From Bacillota bacterium (GTDB lineage: Bacteria; Bacillota; Clostridia; Christensenellales; Aristaeellaceae): 5,696 nucleotides of DNA. The stretch covers positions 1 to 5,696 of the forward strand of contig JAEZTD010000142.1 of the NCBI GenBank assembly GCA_023443705.1, in the 5' to 3' direction. A program made the translations under genes and the position numbers. The notes under the pieces are model-generated. The model was given only the letters and a program-made list of their open reading frames with translations. It made no database searches and was not told the DNA's origin. This document shows, in pieces, positions 1 through 5,330 of the stretch (position 1 is its first letter; each line of letters begins with the position of its first letter).

Positions 1-190
1 CCTCCAGCGTTCGCAGGTCGATGTGGGTGGTCGCCCCCGCCTTAAGAAGGGTTTCCACGTCCTCCCGGGTCAGCTGAACCGGCGCGTCGCTGCGGAAGGT
101 GCGTCCCCAGGCGGTGACCCCGCCCGGCACCGGGTATCCCCCCAGGTCGCGGGTGTTGTCCGTGCCGGAGAGCATAAGCCGCCGAATCAC
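1..190 (-). CDS. Tyrosine-protein phosphatase family protein (Y_phosphatase3-like), N-terminal part, cut by window edge
   Basis: Only the first 63 residues are inside the window. They carry the signature NTRDLGGY (residues 12-19), then FRSD and, near the edge, IDLRTLE (57-63). This is the typical N-terminal layout of the Y_phosphatase3 (IphP/PTP-like) family: an N-x-RDLGGY segment, then a D-L-R strand, with the catalytic HCxxGxxR loop further on. That loop would lie outside the window, so activity cannot be judged. I chose GTG at 190-188 because it overlaps the trpS TGA in a GTGA arrangement, which suggests translational coupling, and because the resulting start (VIRRLMLSGT) resembles the family's usual lead-in. 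ATG at 175-173 is the alternative. No strong ribosome binding site precedes either. Being last in the visible operon after trpS, it is probably cotranscribed. Members act on phosphotyrosine or other phosphoesters; the substrate here is unknown. Confidence 0.72.
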   Translation of the reverse strand, partial: MIRRLMLSGTDNTRDLGGYPVPGGVTAWGRTFRSDAPVQLTREDVETLLKAGATTHIDLRTLE

Positions 191-1203
191 AGCGACAGGG
201 CCGCAAGGCCCACCTTTTTGCGCACCTTGGTCATCGTTCGGGCGGCGAGGCGCGCGGCGCGCTCGGCGCCGGTCGTCATGACCTCCGAAAGATACGCCTT
301 GTCGGAGAAGATTGCGTTGTAGCGGGCCTGGATGGGCGCGAGGGTTTCGACCACCGCCTCGGCCACCGCGTCCTTGAACGCGCCATAGCCCTTGCCTTCG
401 AAATCCCCTTCAATGTCCTCAAAGCCCTGGCCGGTGAGGGTGGACAGGATGCTCATCAGGTTGGAAACACCGGGCTTGTTTTCCGGATCGAAGCGCACCA
501 CGCCGTCGCAGTCGGTGACCGCGCGGCGAACCTTCTTGCGGATCAAGTCGGGGGCGTCCAGCATGGCGATGTAGGTGTCCTCCGGGTCGGACTTCGACAT
601 CTTCCGCGTCGGCTCCTGCAGGCTCATCACCCTTCCGCCGACCTTCGGGATGTAGGCCTCCGGCACGGTGAATACGTTGCCGTACACGCCGTTGAAGCGC
701 TCGGCGACGTCTCGGGTCAGCTCCAGGTGCTGCTTCTGGTCGGCGCCGATGGGCACCAGATCCGACTGGTACAAGAGGATGTCCGCCGCCATCAGCGCCG
801 GATAGGTGAAGAGGCCGGCGTTGATGTTGTCCACATGCTTCTGGGATTTTTCCTTGAATTGGGTCATCCGGGAAAGCTCACCCATGTAGGTGTAGCAATT
901 GAGCACCCACGCGAGCTCCGCGTGGGCGGGCACGTGGGACTGGAAGTAGATCAGGCTCTTTTTGGGGTCGAGCCCCACCGCGAGAAACAGGCTCATGACC
1001 TTCAGGCATGCCTTGCGCAGCTCCGCCGCATCCTGGCGGACAGTCAGCGCGTGCATGTCCACGATGGAATACAGGCAGTCGTACTCGTCCTCAAGGAGTT
1101 TAAAATTCCTCAGCGCACCGATGTAATTGCCCAGCGTCAGGTTGCCCGTGGGCTGGATGCCACTGAATATGACCTTGCGCTTCGCGCCTTCCTGGTTCTG
1201 CAT
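187..1203 (-). CDS. trpS: Tryptophanyl-tRNA synthetase
   Basis: This is a class I aminoacyl-tRNA synthetase (EC 6.1.1.2). It activates tryptophan with ATP and charges tRNA-Trp in the cytoplasm. The 338-residue protein is the normal bacterial length. It shows GIQPTG (residues 15-20) followed by the TxGNY form of the HIGH motif (TLGNYIGA, 23-30). The tryptophan-site and dimer-core segments are MAADILLY (138-145) and GADQKQHLELTRD (153-165), and the KMSKS loop is intact (KMSKSDP, 201-207). The ATG at 1203 is preceded by a clear GGAGG (1218-1214, spacing 10), which supports the start. It lies 42 bp downstream of the DUF1836 gene with no promoter or terminator visible between, so cotranscription from the 1840-1868 promoter is likely. 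No T-box leader is visible, although many Firmicutes trpS genes have one. Identification is essentially certain. Confidence 0.98.
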   Translation of the reverse strand: MQNQEGAKRKVIFSGIQPTGNLTLGNYIGALRNFKLLEDEYDCLYSIVDMHALTVRQDAAELRKACLKVMSLFLAVGLDPKKSLIYFQSHVPAHAELAWVLNCYTYMGELSRMTQFKEKSQKHVDNINAGLFTYPALMAADILLYQSDLVPIGADQKQHLELTRDVAERFNGVYGNVFTVPEAYIPKVGGRVMSLQEPTRKMSKSDPEDTYIAMLDAPDLIRKKVRRAVTDCDGVVRFDPENKPGVSNLMSILSTLTGQGFEDIEGDFEGKGYGAFKDAVAEAVVETLAPIQARYNAIFSDKAYLSEVMTTGAERAARLAARTMTKVRKKVGLAALSL

Positions 1204-1213
1204 GGGTCGGTCG

Positions 1214-1218
1214 CCTCC
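1214..1218 (-). promoter_or_regulatory. Ribosome binding site of trpS
   Basis: The minus strand reads GGAGG ten bases before the ATG at 1203. It is the strongest Shine-Dalgarno match in the 42-bp gap and fixes the trpS start. Confidence 0.75.
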
Positions 1219-1245
1219 AAGTTGTCAAGTCCGTCTTTTATTCTA

Positions 1246-1815
1246 TCATTTGGAAGTTTGCCCGTCAACCGGCGCGCCATTCCCCTTCGCCTTTTCGTCG
1301 ATGATTGCCATGATCCGGTCAGCAATCAGTCGGTCGGCCCCCGCCCGCAGCGCGAAATGCGTCGCCAGCCGGTAGAGGGACTGGCTGTCGGAGGGCCAAT
1401 CCGCTTTCAATTGCTCCAAAAGCTGCGCCTCCTCCAGAAACGCCTCCCGCTGGGCAGCCTGAAACTGGTCGTACCGCGCTTCATCCGGCGACGCGCCGTC
1501 CCGGGCGACCAGCCGCTTGACTGACTCGATGGGCAGCACCCGCTTGAGCGTGCACGCCATCGTCAATGATGCCAGGTGCGCCCGAGCGTATTTCTTTTTT
1601 TCCGGCCGCGGTACAAACCCGGCCTTTACGTAATTGTTGATGATGGACGGCGTAACCAGATTCTCGTCCGGCGACCCCTGAAACGGCGCGAGCTGGCGTT
1701 TTAGGTAGGTGATGACCTGATCCATGTACAGTTCGAGATCGGGCATCTCATCCCAACTCGCCCCGGAATACCCCCGAAGAAATTCAATCAGCGCGTCCAG
1801 CGACCGGTCTTGCAT
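1246..1815 (-). CDS. DUF1836 domain protein, putative MerR-like DNA-binding regulator
   Basis: The 189-residue protein carries a DUF1836 domain at about residues 20-125: WDEMPDLELYMDQVITYL (21-38), then LVTPSIINNYVKAGFVPRPEKKKY (53-76). The second segment looks like a winged-helix/MerR-type recognition unit (TPSxINNYVKxGxxPRPxKKxY). The remaining ~60 residues are helical, acidic in the middle, and not recognised. The family is widespread in Firmicutes and is generally taken as DNA binding; its targets are not established as far as I know. An upstream GTG at 1833 would add six residues, but it coincides with the predicted transcription start and has no ribosome binding site. ATG at 1815 has AAAGGGG eight bases upstream (1830-1824), so I prefer it. 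It is the first gene of the leftward operon, and a palindrome sits over its own promoter, which suggests autoregulation (inference). Confidence 0.85.
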   Translation of the reverse strand: MQDRSLDALIEFLRGYSGASWDEMPDLELYMDQVITYLKRQLAPFQGSPDENLVTPSIINNYVKAGFVPRPEKKKYARAHLASLTMACTLKRVLPIESVKRLVARDGASPDEARYDQFQAAQREAFLEEAQLLEQLKADWPSDSQSLYRLATHFALRAGADRLIADRIMAIIDEKAKGNGAPVDGQTSK

Positions 1816-1823
1816 TGCATACG

Positions 1824-1830
1824 CCCCTTT
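1824..1830 (-). promoter_or_regulatory. Ribosome binding site deciding the DUF1836 start
   Basis: The minus strand reads AAAGGGG, eight bases before ATG at 1815. The longer reading from GTG at 1833 would place this site inside the coding region, so it argues for the shorter protein. Confidence 0.65.
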
Positions 1831-1839
1831 CACCGGGAC

Positions 1840-1868
1840 ATCATAGCATCAGCTTTCAAAAACGTCAA
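1840..1868 (-). promoter_or_regulatory. Promoter of the DUF1836-trpS operon
   Basis: On the minus strand, TTGACG (1868-1863) and TATGAT (1845-1840) are separated by exactly 17 bases. This is close to the sigma-70/sigma-A consensus. Transcription would begin near 1833, giving a leader of about 18 nt before ATG 1815. The -35 box lies inside the left arm of the palindrome at 1859-1884, so a protein bound there would block this promoter. Confidence 0.75.
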
Positions 1869-1884
1869 GATGTCTTCACGTTTT
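1859..1884. promoter_or_regulatory. 26-bp palindrome between divergent promoters, candidate operator
   Basis: The arms are AAAACGTCAAGA (1859-1870) and TCTTCACGTTTT (1873-1884), with a 2-bp centre. Eleven of twelve positions are complementary; the single mismatch is C1866 against C1877. The left arm contains the -35 of the leftward promoter, and the right arm ends four bases before the -35 of the rightward promoter. A third half-site, CTTGACGT (1888-1895), is a perfect inverse of ACGTCAAG (1862-1869) and contains the rightward -35. Dyad symmetry in duplex DNA at this place is typical of a dimeric repressor site. The adjacent DUF1836 protein is the obvious candidate ligand, but that is inference. 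Confidence 0.6.
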
Positions 1885-1888
1885 GCAC

Positions 1889-1917
1889 TTGACGTAATTA
1901 TTATATCCCTTTATAAT
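1889..1917 (+). promoter_or_regulatory. Promoter of the SGNH hydrolase gene
   Basis: TTGACG (1889-1894) and a perfect TATAAT (1912-1917) are separated by 17 bases of AT-rich DNA in an otherwise GC-rich window. Transcription should start near 1924, giving a leader of about 27 nt. It is the strongest promoter match in the window. Confidence 0.85.
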
Positions 1918-1936
1918 GGTTTTGAAAACTAGGTTT

Positions 1937-1942
1937 GGGAGG
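1937..1942 (+). promoter_or_regulatory. Ribosome binding site of the SGNH hydrolase gene
   Basis: GGGAGG stands eight bases before ATG at 1951. A nearer ATG at 1943 is in another frame and too close to this site to be used. Confidence 0.75.
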
Positions 1943-1950
1943 ATGGCTTC

Positions 1951-2664
1951 ATGCAGTACGCAGGCATTCAGGTATGGGGCGATTCGGTGCTCAAGGGCGT
2001 GGTGTACGACCCGGACCGAAGCCGCTACACGCTGCTCAAGGACAGCGCCATCGCCATGCTTTCAAAGACTTTCCGGGTTCCCTTTGAAAACCTGTCCCGG
2101 ATGGGGCGGACTGCGCCGGAGGCCCTCATGGCCATGCGGCAGATGGACGCGGAGGCCTTCCGAGATAAGCTCGTAGTCATCGAATACGGCGGAAACGACT
2201 GCGACTTCAACTGGGCGGCGGTGGCCCACGCGCCGGAGGCGACCCACGCGCCCAACACGCCGGTGGCGCAGTTCACCGAGGCACTGAAGTCCATGGCGGA
2301 GCACGTCCGCGCCGCGGGCGGAACGCCGCTTCTGTGCAGCCTGCCGCCGCTGGACCCGCGCCGCTATCTGAAATGGATCGTGCGGGACGGACTGGACGAA
2401 GACAACATCCTGTCCTTTCTCGGCGTTCCAGAGCGCATCTACCGCTGGCAGGAGTACTATTCGACGCTGGTGATGAAGGTGGCCGCGGAGGTCAATTGCC
2501 GCTGGCTGCCGCTGCGCGAGGCTTTCCTCGAGGCGGTCCGGGGCGAGGACGTGCTGTGCGAGGACGGCATCCACCCAAACGACCGGGGCCACCGGCTGAT
2601 CTACGAGGCGGCTGTGGCATTTGAAAAAGAATTCCCAATCGATCCGGAGGAGACAAAGCCCTGA
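1951..2664 (+). CDS. SGNH/GDSL-family hydrolase (lipase/esterase-like)
   Basis: The 237-residue protein has all four SGNH blocks in order. Block I is VWGDSVLKG with nucleophile S12. Block II is NLSRMGRT (47-54) with the oxyanion glycine G52. Block III is YGGND (79-83) with oxyanion asparagine N82. Block V is DGIHPND (205-211) with catalytic D205 and H208. These residues predict a serine esterase or acyl/acetyl hydrolase of the GDSL type. The substrate (lipid, carbohydrate ester or peptidoglycan-linked acetyl) cannot be told from sequence. The N-terminus is not a signal peptide and I see no membrane segment, so a cytoplasmic enzyme is expected. ATG 1951 is fixed by GGGAGG and a near-consensus promoter. 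The gene stands alone, divergent from the DUF1836 operon and sharing its control region, and is followed by a hairpin with a T-run at 2702-2734. Confidence 0.88.
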   Translation: MQYAGIQVWGDSVLKGVVYDPDRSRYTLLKDSAIAMLSKTFRVPFENLSRMGRTAPEALMAMRQMDAEAFRDKLVVIEYGGNDCDFNWAAVAHAPEATHAPNTPVAQFTEALKSMAEHVRAAGGTPLLCSLPPLDPRRYLKWIVRDGLDEDNILSFLGVPERIYRWQEYYSTLVMKVAAEVNCRWLPLREAFLEAVRGEDVLCEDGIHPNDRGHRLIYEAAVAFEKEFPIDPEETKP

Positions 2665-2688
2665 GCTCTCTGCGCTGCGCGACAGGAT

Positions 2689-2718
2689 TTGACAGAACTC
2701 CCACCCCCGCCTTATACT
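2689..2718 (+). promoter_or_regulatory. Promoter of udk, with -10 inside a hairpin loop
   Basis: A perfect TTGACA (2689-2694) and TATACT (2713-2718) are separated by 18 bases. Transcription would begin near 2725, only about 11 nt before the udk ATG, so the leader is very short. The -10 box falls in the loop of the inverted repeat 2702-2730. Confidence 0.7.
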
Positions 2719-2734
2719 GATGCGGGGGTGTTTT
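2702..2734 (+). terminator. GC-rich hairpin plus T-run after the SGNH gene, overlapping the udk promoter and SD
   Basis: CACCCCCGC (2702-2710) pairs perfectly with GCGGGGGTG (2722-2730) around an 11-base loop and is followed by TTTT (2731-2734). In a transcript reading through from the SGNH gene this would form a short Rho-independent terminator. The right arm also supplies the G-rich ribosome binding site of udk. In a read-through transcript that site would be sequestered, whereas an mRNA starting near 2725 would lack the left arm. The T-run is short, so termination may be partial. Confidence 0.55.
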
Positions 2735-2735
2735 G

Positions 2736-3377
2736 ATGCTTACCATCGGCATATGCGGCGCCAGCGGCAGCGGAAAGACCACGCTGGCCAAGGCGCTGGC
2801 GGCGTCCATAGACGGAAAGAGCGTACTCATCAAGCAGGACTGCTACTACCGCGACCACAGCTACCTGCCCTTCGAGGAGCGGGCCAAGATCAATTACGAC
2901 GAGCCGGACGCCTTTGAGCACGACGCGCTTCGCGAGGATCTGCGCCTTCTCAAGGCGGGCAAGGCCATCACCCGCAAGGGCTACGACTACGCGATGCACC
3001 GCCGCGCGGATTCGGATGACCTGATCGAGCCATGTGATGTCGTCATCATCGAGGGCATTCACGCATTTTACGACCCGCGCACCCGGGACATGATGGACTT
3101 CAAACTCTTCGTCCACGTTGATCCCGACATCTGCCTTCTCAGGCGCGTACAGCGGGACATTCTGGAGCGAGGCCGCGACATCAGCGGCATCGCCCAGCAG
3201 TACCTTTCGACGGTCAAGCCCATGTACGAGCGCTACATCCGAACCTACATCGAATTCGCGGATGTAATCGTGGCGGGTGGCGGCTTCAATAAGCGCATCG
3301 TCGACATCCTCGCGCTGTACATCAACAGCGGCCAACTGCCCGAGTGCGCTGTGGACGCGCCGGAAACCCATCTATAA
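2736..3377 (+). CDS. udk: Uridine kinase
   Basis: Uridine kinase (EC 2.7.1.48) phosphorylates uridine and cytidine with ATP or GTP in pyrimidine salvage in the cytoplasm. The 213-residue protein has the family's usual length and a P-loop at GASGSGKTT (8-16). The nucleoside-site segment DCYYRD (35-40) and NYDEPDAFEHD (53-63) follow. Then come KGYDYAMHRR (81-90), the Walker B-like VVIIEGIHAFYDPRTRD (102-118), RRVQRDILERGRD (136-148) and QYLSTVKPM (155-163). It follows the Udk pattern closely; small departures are C36 where Asn is usual (DNYY) and E56 where His is usual (NYDHP). Related phosphoribulokinase-fold kinases share the P-loop, but the combined motifs favour Udk. I start at ATG 2736; a TTG directly before it adds one residue. 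GGGGGTG (2724-2730) is the probable ribosome binding site, five bases upstream. Confidence 0.93.
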   Translation: MLTIGICGASGSGKTTLAKALAASIDGKSVLIKQDCYYRDHSYLPFEERAKINYDEPDAFEHDALREDLRLLKAGKAITRKGYDYAMHRRADSDDLIEPCDVVIIEGIHAFYDPRTRDMMDFKLFVHVDPDICLLRRVQRDILERGRDISGIAQQYLSTVKPMYERYIRTYIEFADVIVAGGGFNKRIVDILALYINSGQLPECAVDAPETHL

Positions 3378-3397
3378 AGGATTCATGAAACGCACCA

Positions 3398-3418
3398 GGC
3401 GGAGGCGTTGCCTCCGCC
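3398..3418. repeat. 9-bp perfect hairpin with 3-base loop
   Basis: GGCGGAGGC (3398-3406) pairs with GCCTCCGCC (3410-3418) around GTT. It lies 20 bases after the udk stop. No T-run follows on either strand, so it is not a standard intrinsic terminator; it may stabilise the udk mRNA 3' end or belong to a repeat family. Confidence 0.6.
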
Positions 3419-3432
3419 CGGCCCAAGGAAGC

Positions 3433-3452
3433 GAAAAGCCCTGCGGTTTTTC
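3433..3452 (+). terminator. Weak terminator-like hairpin downstream of udk
   Basis: GAAAAGCC (3433-3440) pairs with GGTTTTTC (3445-3452) around CTGC, with one G-U wobble. The A-rich left arm and T-rich right arm give it the look of a bidirectional terminator, but the GC part of the stem is only three pairs, so efficiency would be low. Confidence 0.35.
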
Positions 3453-3482
3453 ACTGCGGAGGGAGAAACCCTGCGTGCATCT

Positions 3483-3500
3483 GAAATCCTCACGGATTTC
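3483..3500. repeat. 7-bp perfect inverted repeat
   Basis: GAAATCC (3483-3489) and GGATTTC (3494-3500) surround TCAC. It is short and could be chance alone, but it is part of the hairpin cluster. Confidence 0.45.
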
Positions 3501-3526
3501 CGGGCGGCGCACTGCCCAAAGGTATA

Positions 3527-3563
3527 GATAGCGCTACCAGTGTGCTTGACTGGTGGCGCTATC
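3527..3563. repeat. 15-bp hairpin in convergent intergenic region
   Basis: GATAGCGCTACCAGT (3527-3541) pairs with ACTGGTGGCGCTATC (3549-3563) around GTGCTTG. The only imperfection is T3535 opposite G3555, a wobble pair in RNA read on the plus strand. This is the longest inverted repeat in the window. No T-run follows, so function as an intrinsic terminator is doubtful. Confidence 0.7.
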
Positions 3564-3564
3564 C

Positions 3565-3593
3565 CGTTCCCGGCGCACATGCCGCCGGGAACG
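3565..3593. repeat. 11-bp perfect GC-rich hairpin adjacent to the previous one
   Basis: CGTTCCCGGCG (3565-3575) pairs exactly with CGCCGGGAACG (3583-3593) around CACATGC. It begins one base after the preceding hairpin ends, so the two form a tandem pair of stem-loops with 7-base loops. For the SDR transcript it lies about 55 bases after the stop codon. Confidence 0.7.
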
Positions 3594-3646
3594 ATTGAAA
3601 TTCTATGGAGACTTTAACGGCCGGGTTTATGCACATGTTTCGTTCT

Positions 3647-4399
3647 TCATACTTTTGAAAGGTGCATCATCAGGTTCGACGGGATCAGTTTCGCCAGCAC
3701 GCGGTAGATTTTCATCAGCGCCAGCGCGGTGTACACCGCCCGCCCCTTTTTTGCGGCGACCAGCGACTTTTCCGCCATGTAGCCAGGCTTCACCCGCGGC
3801 AGCATGTCGAAGGTCTTGCTCCTGATGTTCGCAATTTCGAGGAACTCCGTGTCCATCGGACAGGGGCAGGCAGCCAGAACCTTGATCCCCCTTTTGCGGT
3901 TTTCAAAGCGAATCGCCTTGGAGAGGCTCGAAACGTAGGCCTTTGTCGAGCAATAGACCGCCATGCGGGGCGTTGGCGTGAAAGCGGCGATGGAACTGAC
4001 ATTGACCATGACGCTCCCCCGCTCCATGTGCCTAAGCGAAATGTTGGCCACGGCGGTCATCGCCCGCACGTTGACGTCCACCATCGCGGTCTGGCTGCGC
4101 CAGGAACCCTCCGCAAAGTCGCCCATCCAGCCGAGCCCCGCGTTGTTGATGAGAAGCGCAATCTTTTCGCCGCGCTCCGCCAGCAGCCGCTCCAATTCGT
4201 CCAGGCCTTCCGCGCCGGACAGGTCCAGCGGGACGCAGCGGACGGTCTTCCCGGGCATCTCCGCCTTGAGCTTCTCGAGCCTGTCCAGGCGGCGGGCGAT
4301 CAGCCAGTATTCCGTGATCTCCGGAAAGATCTTCATGGCGGCCAGCGCATAAGCGCGCCCCAGGCCCGATGAAGCGCCGGTAACGATCGCGATGGGCAT
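3647..4399 (-). CDS. Short-chain dehydrogenase/reductase (SDR), NAD(P)-dependent
   Basis: The 250-residue protein is a classical SDR with a Rossmann fold. It has the cofactor motif TGASSGLG (7-14), the NNAG motif (85-88), catalytic Asn N110 (DVN), Ser S136 (VSS), and Tyr149/Lys153 in YCSTK. Basic residues ARR (35-37) after the second strand hint at NADPH preference (inference). The usual PG after the sixth strand reads CPCPMDTEF (178-186), with Cys replacing Gly. The C-terminus ends in a hydrophobic/basic stretch (MKIYRVLAKLIPSNLM) seen in a subgroup of Firmicutes SDRs of unknown substrate. ATG 4399 is chosen because AAAGGGGG (4413-4406) lies six bases upstream; ATG 4405 abuts that site, and the longer frame to 4435 has none. 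It follows the YitT gene by 54 bp on the same strand and may be cotranscribed. The substrate is not predictable. Confidence 0.9.
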   Translation of the reverse strand: MPIAIVTGASSGLGRAYALAAMKIFPEITEYWLIARRLDRLEKLKAEMPGKTVRCVPLDLSGAEGLDELERLLAERGEKIALLINNAGLGWMGDFAEGSWRSQTAMVDVNVRAMTAVANISLRHMERGSVMVNVSSIAAFTPTPRMAVYCSTKAYVSSLSKAIRFENRKRGIKVLAACPCPMDTEFLEIANIRSKTFDMLPRVKPGYMAEKSLVAAKKGRAVYTALALMKIYRVLAKLIPSNLMMHLSKV

Positions 4400-4405
4400 A
4401 GACAT

Positions 4406-4413
4406 CCCCCTTT
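4406..4413 (-). promoter_or_regulatory. Ribosome binding site deciding the SDR start
   Basis: The minus strand reads AAAGGGGG, six bases before ATG 4399 and directly against ATG 4405. The spacing selects 4399 as the translation start. Confidence 0.65.
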
Positions 4414-4453
4414 GGTATATAAGTATCGGGGACAAAAGGCGGTCTTCTTCGCG

Positions 4454-5296
4454 CTAATGCGGCTGGAATCCTTCACCCAGCGCCTCGCGCACATCGGTAG
4501 CGATCATGAACGCGCAAGGGTCGATGCCGCTGACGAGCGTCCGGAGCCTGAGCGTCTCCCGCCGGTTGATCACGCACAACAGCACCGCGCGGTCCTCGCC
4601 GGTGTACATGCCGCGCCCGGCAAGGCTGGTCACGCCCCGGTCCATTTCTTCAAGCACGGCCTTTGAAATTTCGTCCGATTTCCTGGAGATGATGAAATAC
4701 GCCTTGGCCATGTTGGGACCTTCCAGCACGCGGTCGAGCACCCGGGCCATAATGTAGGTGGAAATCAGCGCCATCATCGCGGCGGTGACGTCGTACACGA
4801 TCCCAGCGGCCACGATGACCAGCCCGTCCACCATGAAGACGGCGGCGCTCACCTTGACCACCTTGAGTTTTTTGTGGATCAGCATGCCCAGCATGTCGCT
4901 GCCTCCCGTGGTCGCCTGTCCCAGCATGATCAGACCGAACCCCGCCCCGCCGAGCACGCCGCCGAAGACGGAAGCGAGCAGCCTGTCCTGCGTCAGCGCG
5001 CCGACGGGCATGTAGTCGATCAGCAGCGACAGCCCTACCGAGGCGACCAGCGACCGAACGCCGAACTTCAGCCCCATCGACCGCATCGAAAGCGCGAAGA
5101 GCGGTATGTTGAGGATCAGCGCCACGGTACCGACATTCCAACCAAGCAGCGTATTCAAAATCTGGCCGATGCCGGTAAACCCGCCCGGCGCGACTTCGTT
5201 CGGGATCAGGAACAGCCTGTAAGCCATCGCGCTGACGAAAAGCCCCACCAGAATCTTGCCCCAGTTCGCCATCTCCGCGCGCACACGCTTCGCCAA
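4454..5296 (-). CDS. YitT family membrane protein with C-terminal DUF2179 domain
   Basis: Starting at TTG 5296 the protein is 280 residues, the normal size of YitT-family proteins. The N-terminal two thirds is the YitT membrane domain. Hydrophobic segments lie near residues 13-31, 55-70, 80-97, 106-126, 150-168 and 170-185. The conserved stretch PNEVAPGGFTGIGQIL (32-47) and the family's GG-x-D motif (TTGGSDMLGMLI, 129-140) are present. The C-terminal part (about 197-275, with GRGMYTGEDRAVLLCVI) is a DUF2179 domain, a predicted soluble cytoplasmic domain. The family's transported substrate or role is not established to my knowledge. The frame stays open upstream to 5473, but TTG 5296 has AGGGAG eight bases before it and a promoter ending at 5331, so the longer form is unlikely. 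It lies between the mazF-like gene and the SDR gene. Confidence 0.92.
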   Translation of the reverse strand: MAKRVRAEMANWGKILVGLFVSAMAYRLFLIPNEVAPGGFTGIGQILNTLLGWNVGTVALILNIPLFALSMRSMGLKFGVRSLVASVGLSLLIDYMPVGALTQDRLLASVFGGVLGGAGFGLIMLGQATTGGSDMLGMLIHKKLKVVKVSAAVFMVDGLVIVAAGIVYDVTAAMMALISTYIMARVLDRVLEGPNMAKAYFIISRKSDEISKAVLEEMDRGVTSLAGRGMYTGEDRAVLLCVINRRETLRLRTLVSGIDPCAFMIATDVREALGEGFQPH

Positions 5297-5304
5297 TGGA
5301 CAAT

Positions 5305-5310
5305 CTCCCT
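5305..5310 (-). promoter_or_regulatory. Ribosome binding site supporting a TTG start for the YitT gene
   Basis: The minus strand reads AGGGAG, eight bases before TTG 5296. Neither GTG 5284 nor ATG 5272 downstream has a comparable site, so TTG is the best start. Confidence 0.65.
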
Positions 5311-5330
5311 TTCCCTGCCCGAATGTTGGC

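Larger units (their letters stand above)
3378..3646. other. Hairpin-rich intergenic region between convergent udk and SDR genes
   Basis: No convincing gene is present in these 269 bases. Short open frames exist in both directions but have no ribosome binding site or recognisable product. The region holds at least five inverted repeats: 3398-3418, 3433-3452, 3483-3500, 3527-3563 and 3565-3593. It also holds a short direct repeat, CCCTGCG, at 3439-3445 and 3469-3475. Such density suggests a dispersed palindromic repeat or a composite of convergent terminators. I see no tRNA or known riboswitch. Confidence 0.6.

Noticed and set aside
1204..1245. TTGACA-like sequence before trpS as a separate promoter, and a possible T-box
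   Set aside because: The hexamer has no -10 at a workable distance before the gene, and 42 bases is far too short for a T-box leader. The predicted leader upstream of DUF1836 is also too short.
727..1524. Long plus-strand open frame spanning trpS and the DUF1836 gene
   Set aside because: It crosses two well-supported opposite-strand genes and the gap between them, has no recognisable domain, and is explained by high GC suppressing stops.
2712..3371. Minus-strand open frame opposite udk
   Set aside because: It is a complete overlap with a clear uridine kinase, and the valine-rich translation is a mirror artefact.
3398..3418. The 9-bp hairpin after udk as a Rho-independent terminator
   Set aside because: The stem is followed by CGGCCC rather than a T-run on the plus strand, and by TGGTGCG on the minus strand.
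3383..3580. Minus-strand 65-codon open frame in the convergent gap
   Set aside because: It is built from inverted repeats, has no ribosome binding site and no recognisable family. It may reflect a repeat element rather than a gene.
3662..4372. Plus-strand open frame of 236 codons opposite the SDR gene
   Set aside because: It is antisense to an intact SDR with all catalytic motifs, and its His/Arg-rich composition is typical of a shadow frame.
4400..4453. TATATA in the YitT-SDR gap as an SDR promoter
   Set aside because: No acceptable -35 stands at 16-18 bases and there is no TGn extension, so I do not call it; read-through from the YitT promoter is enough to explain expression.
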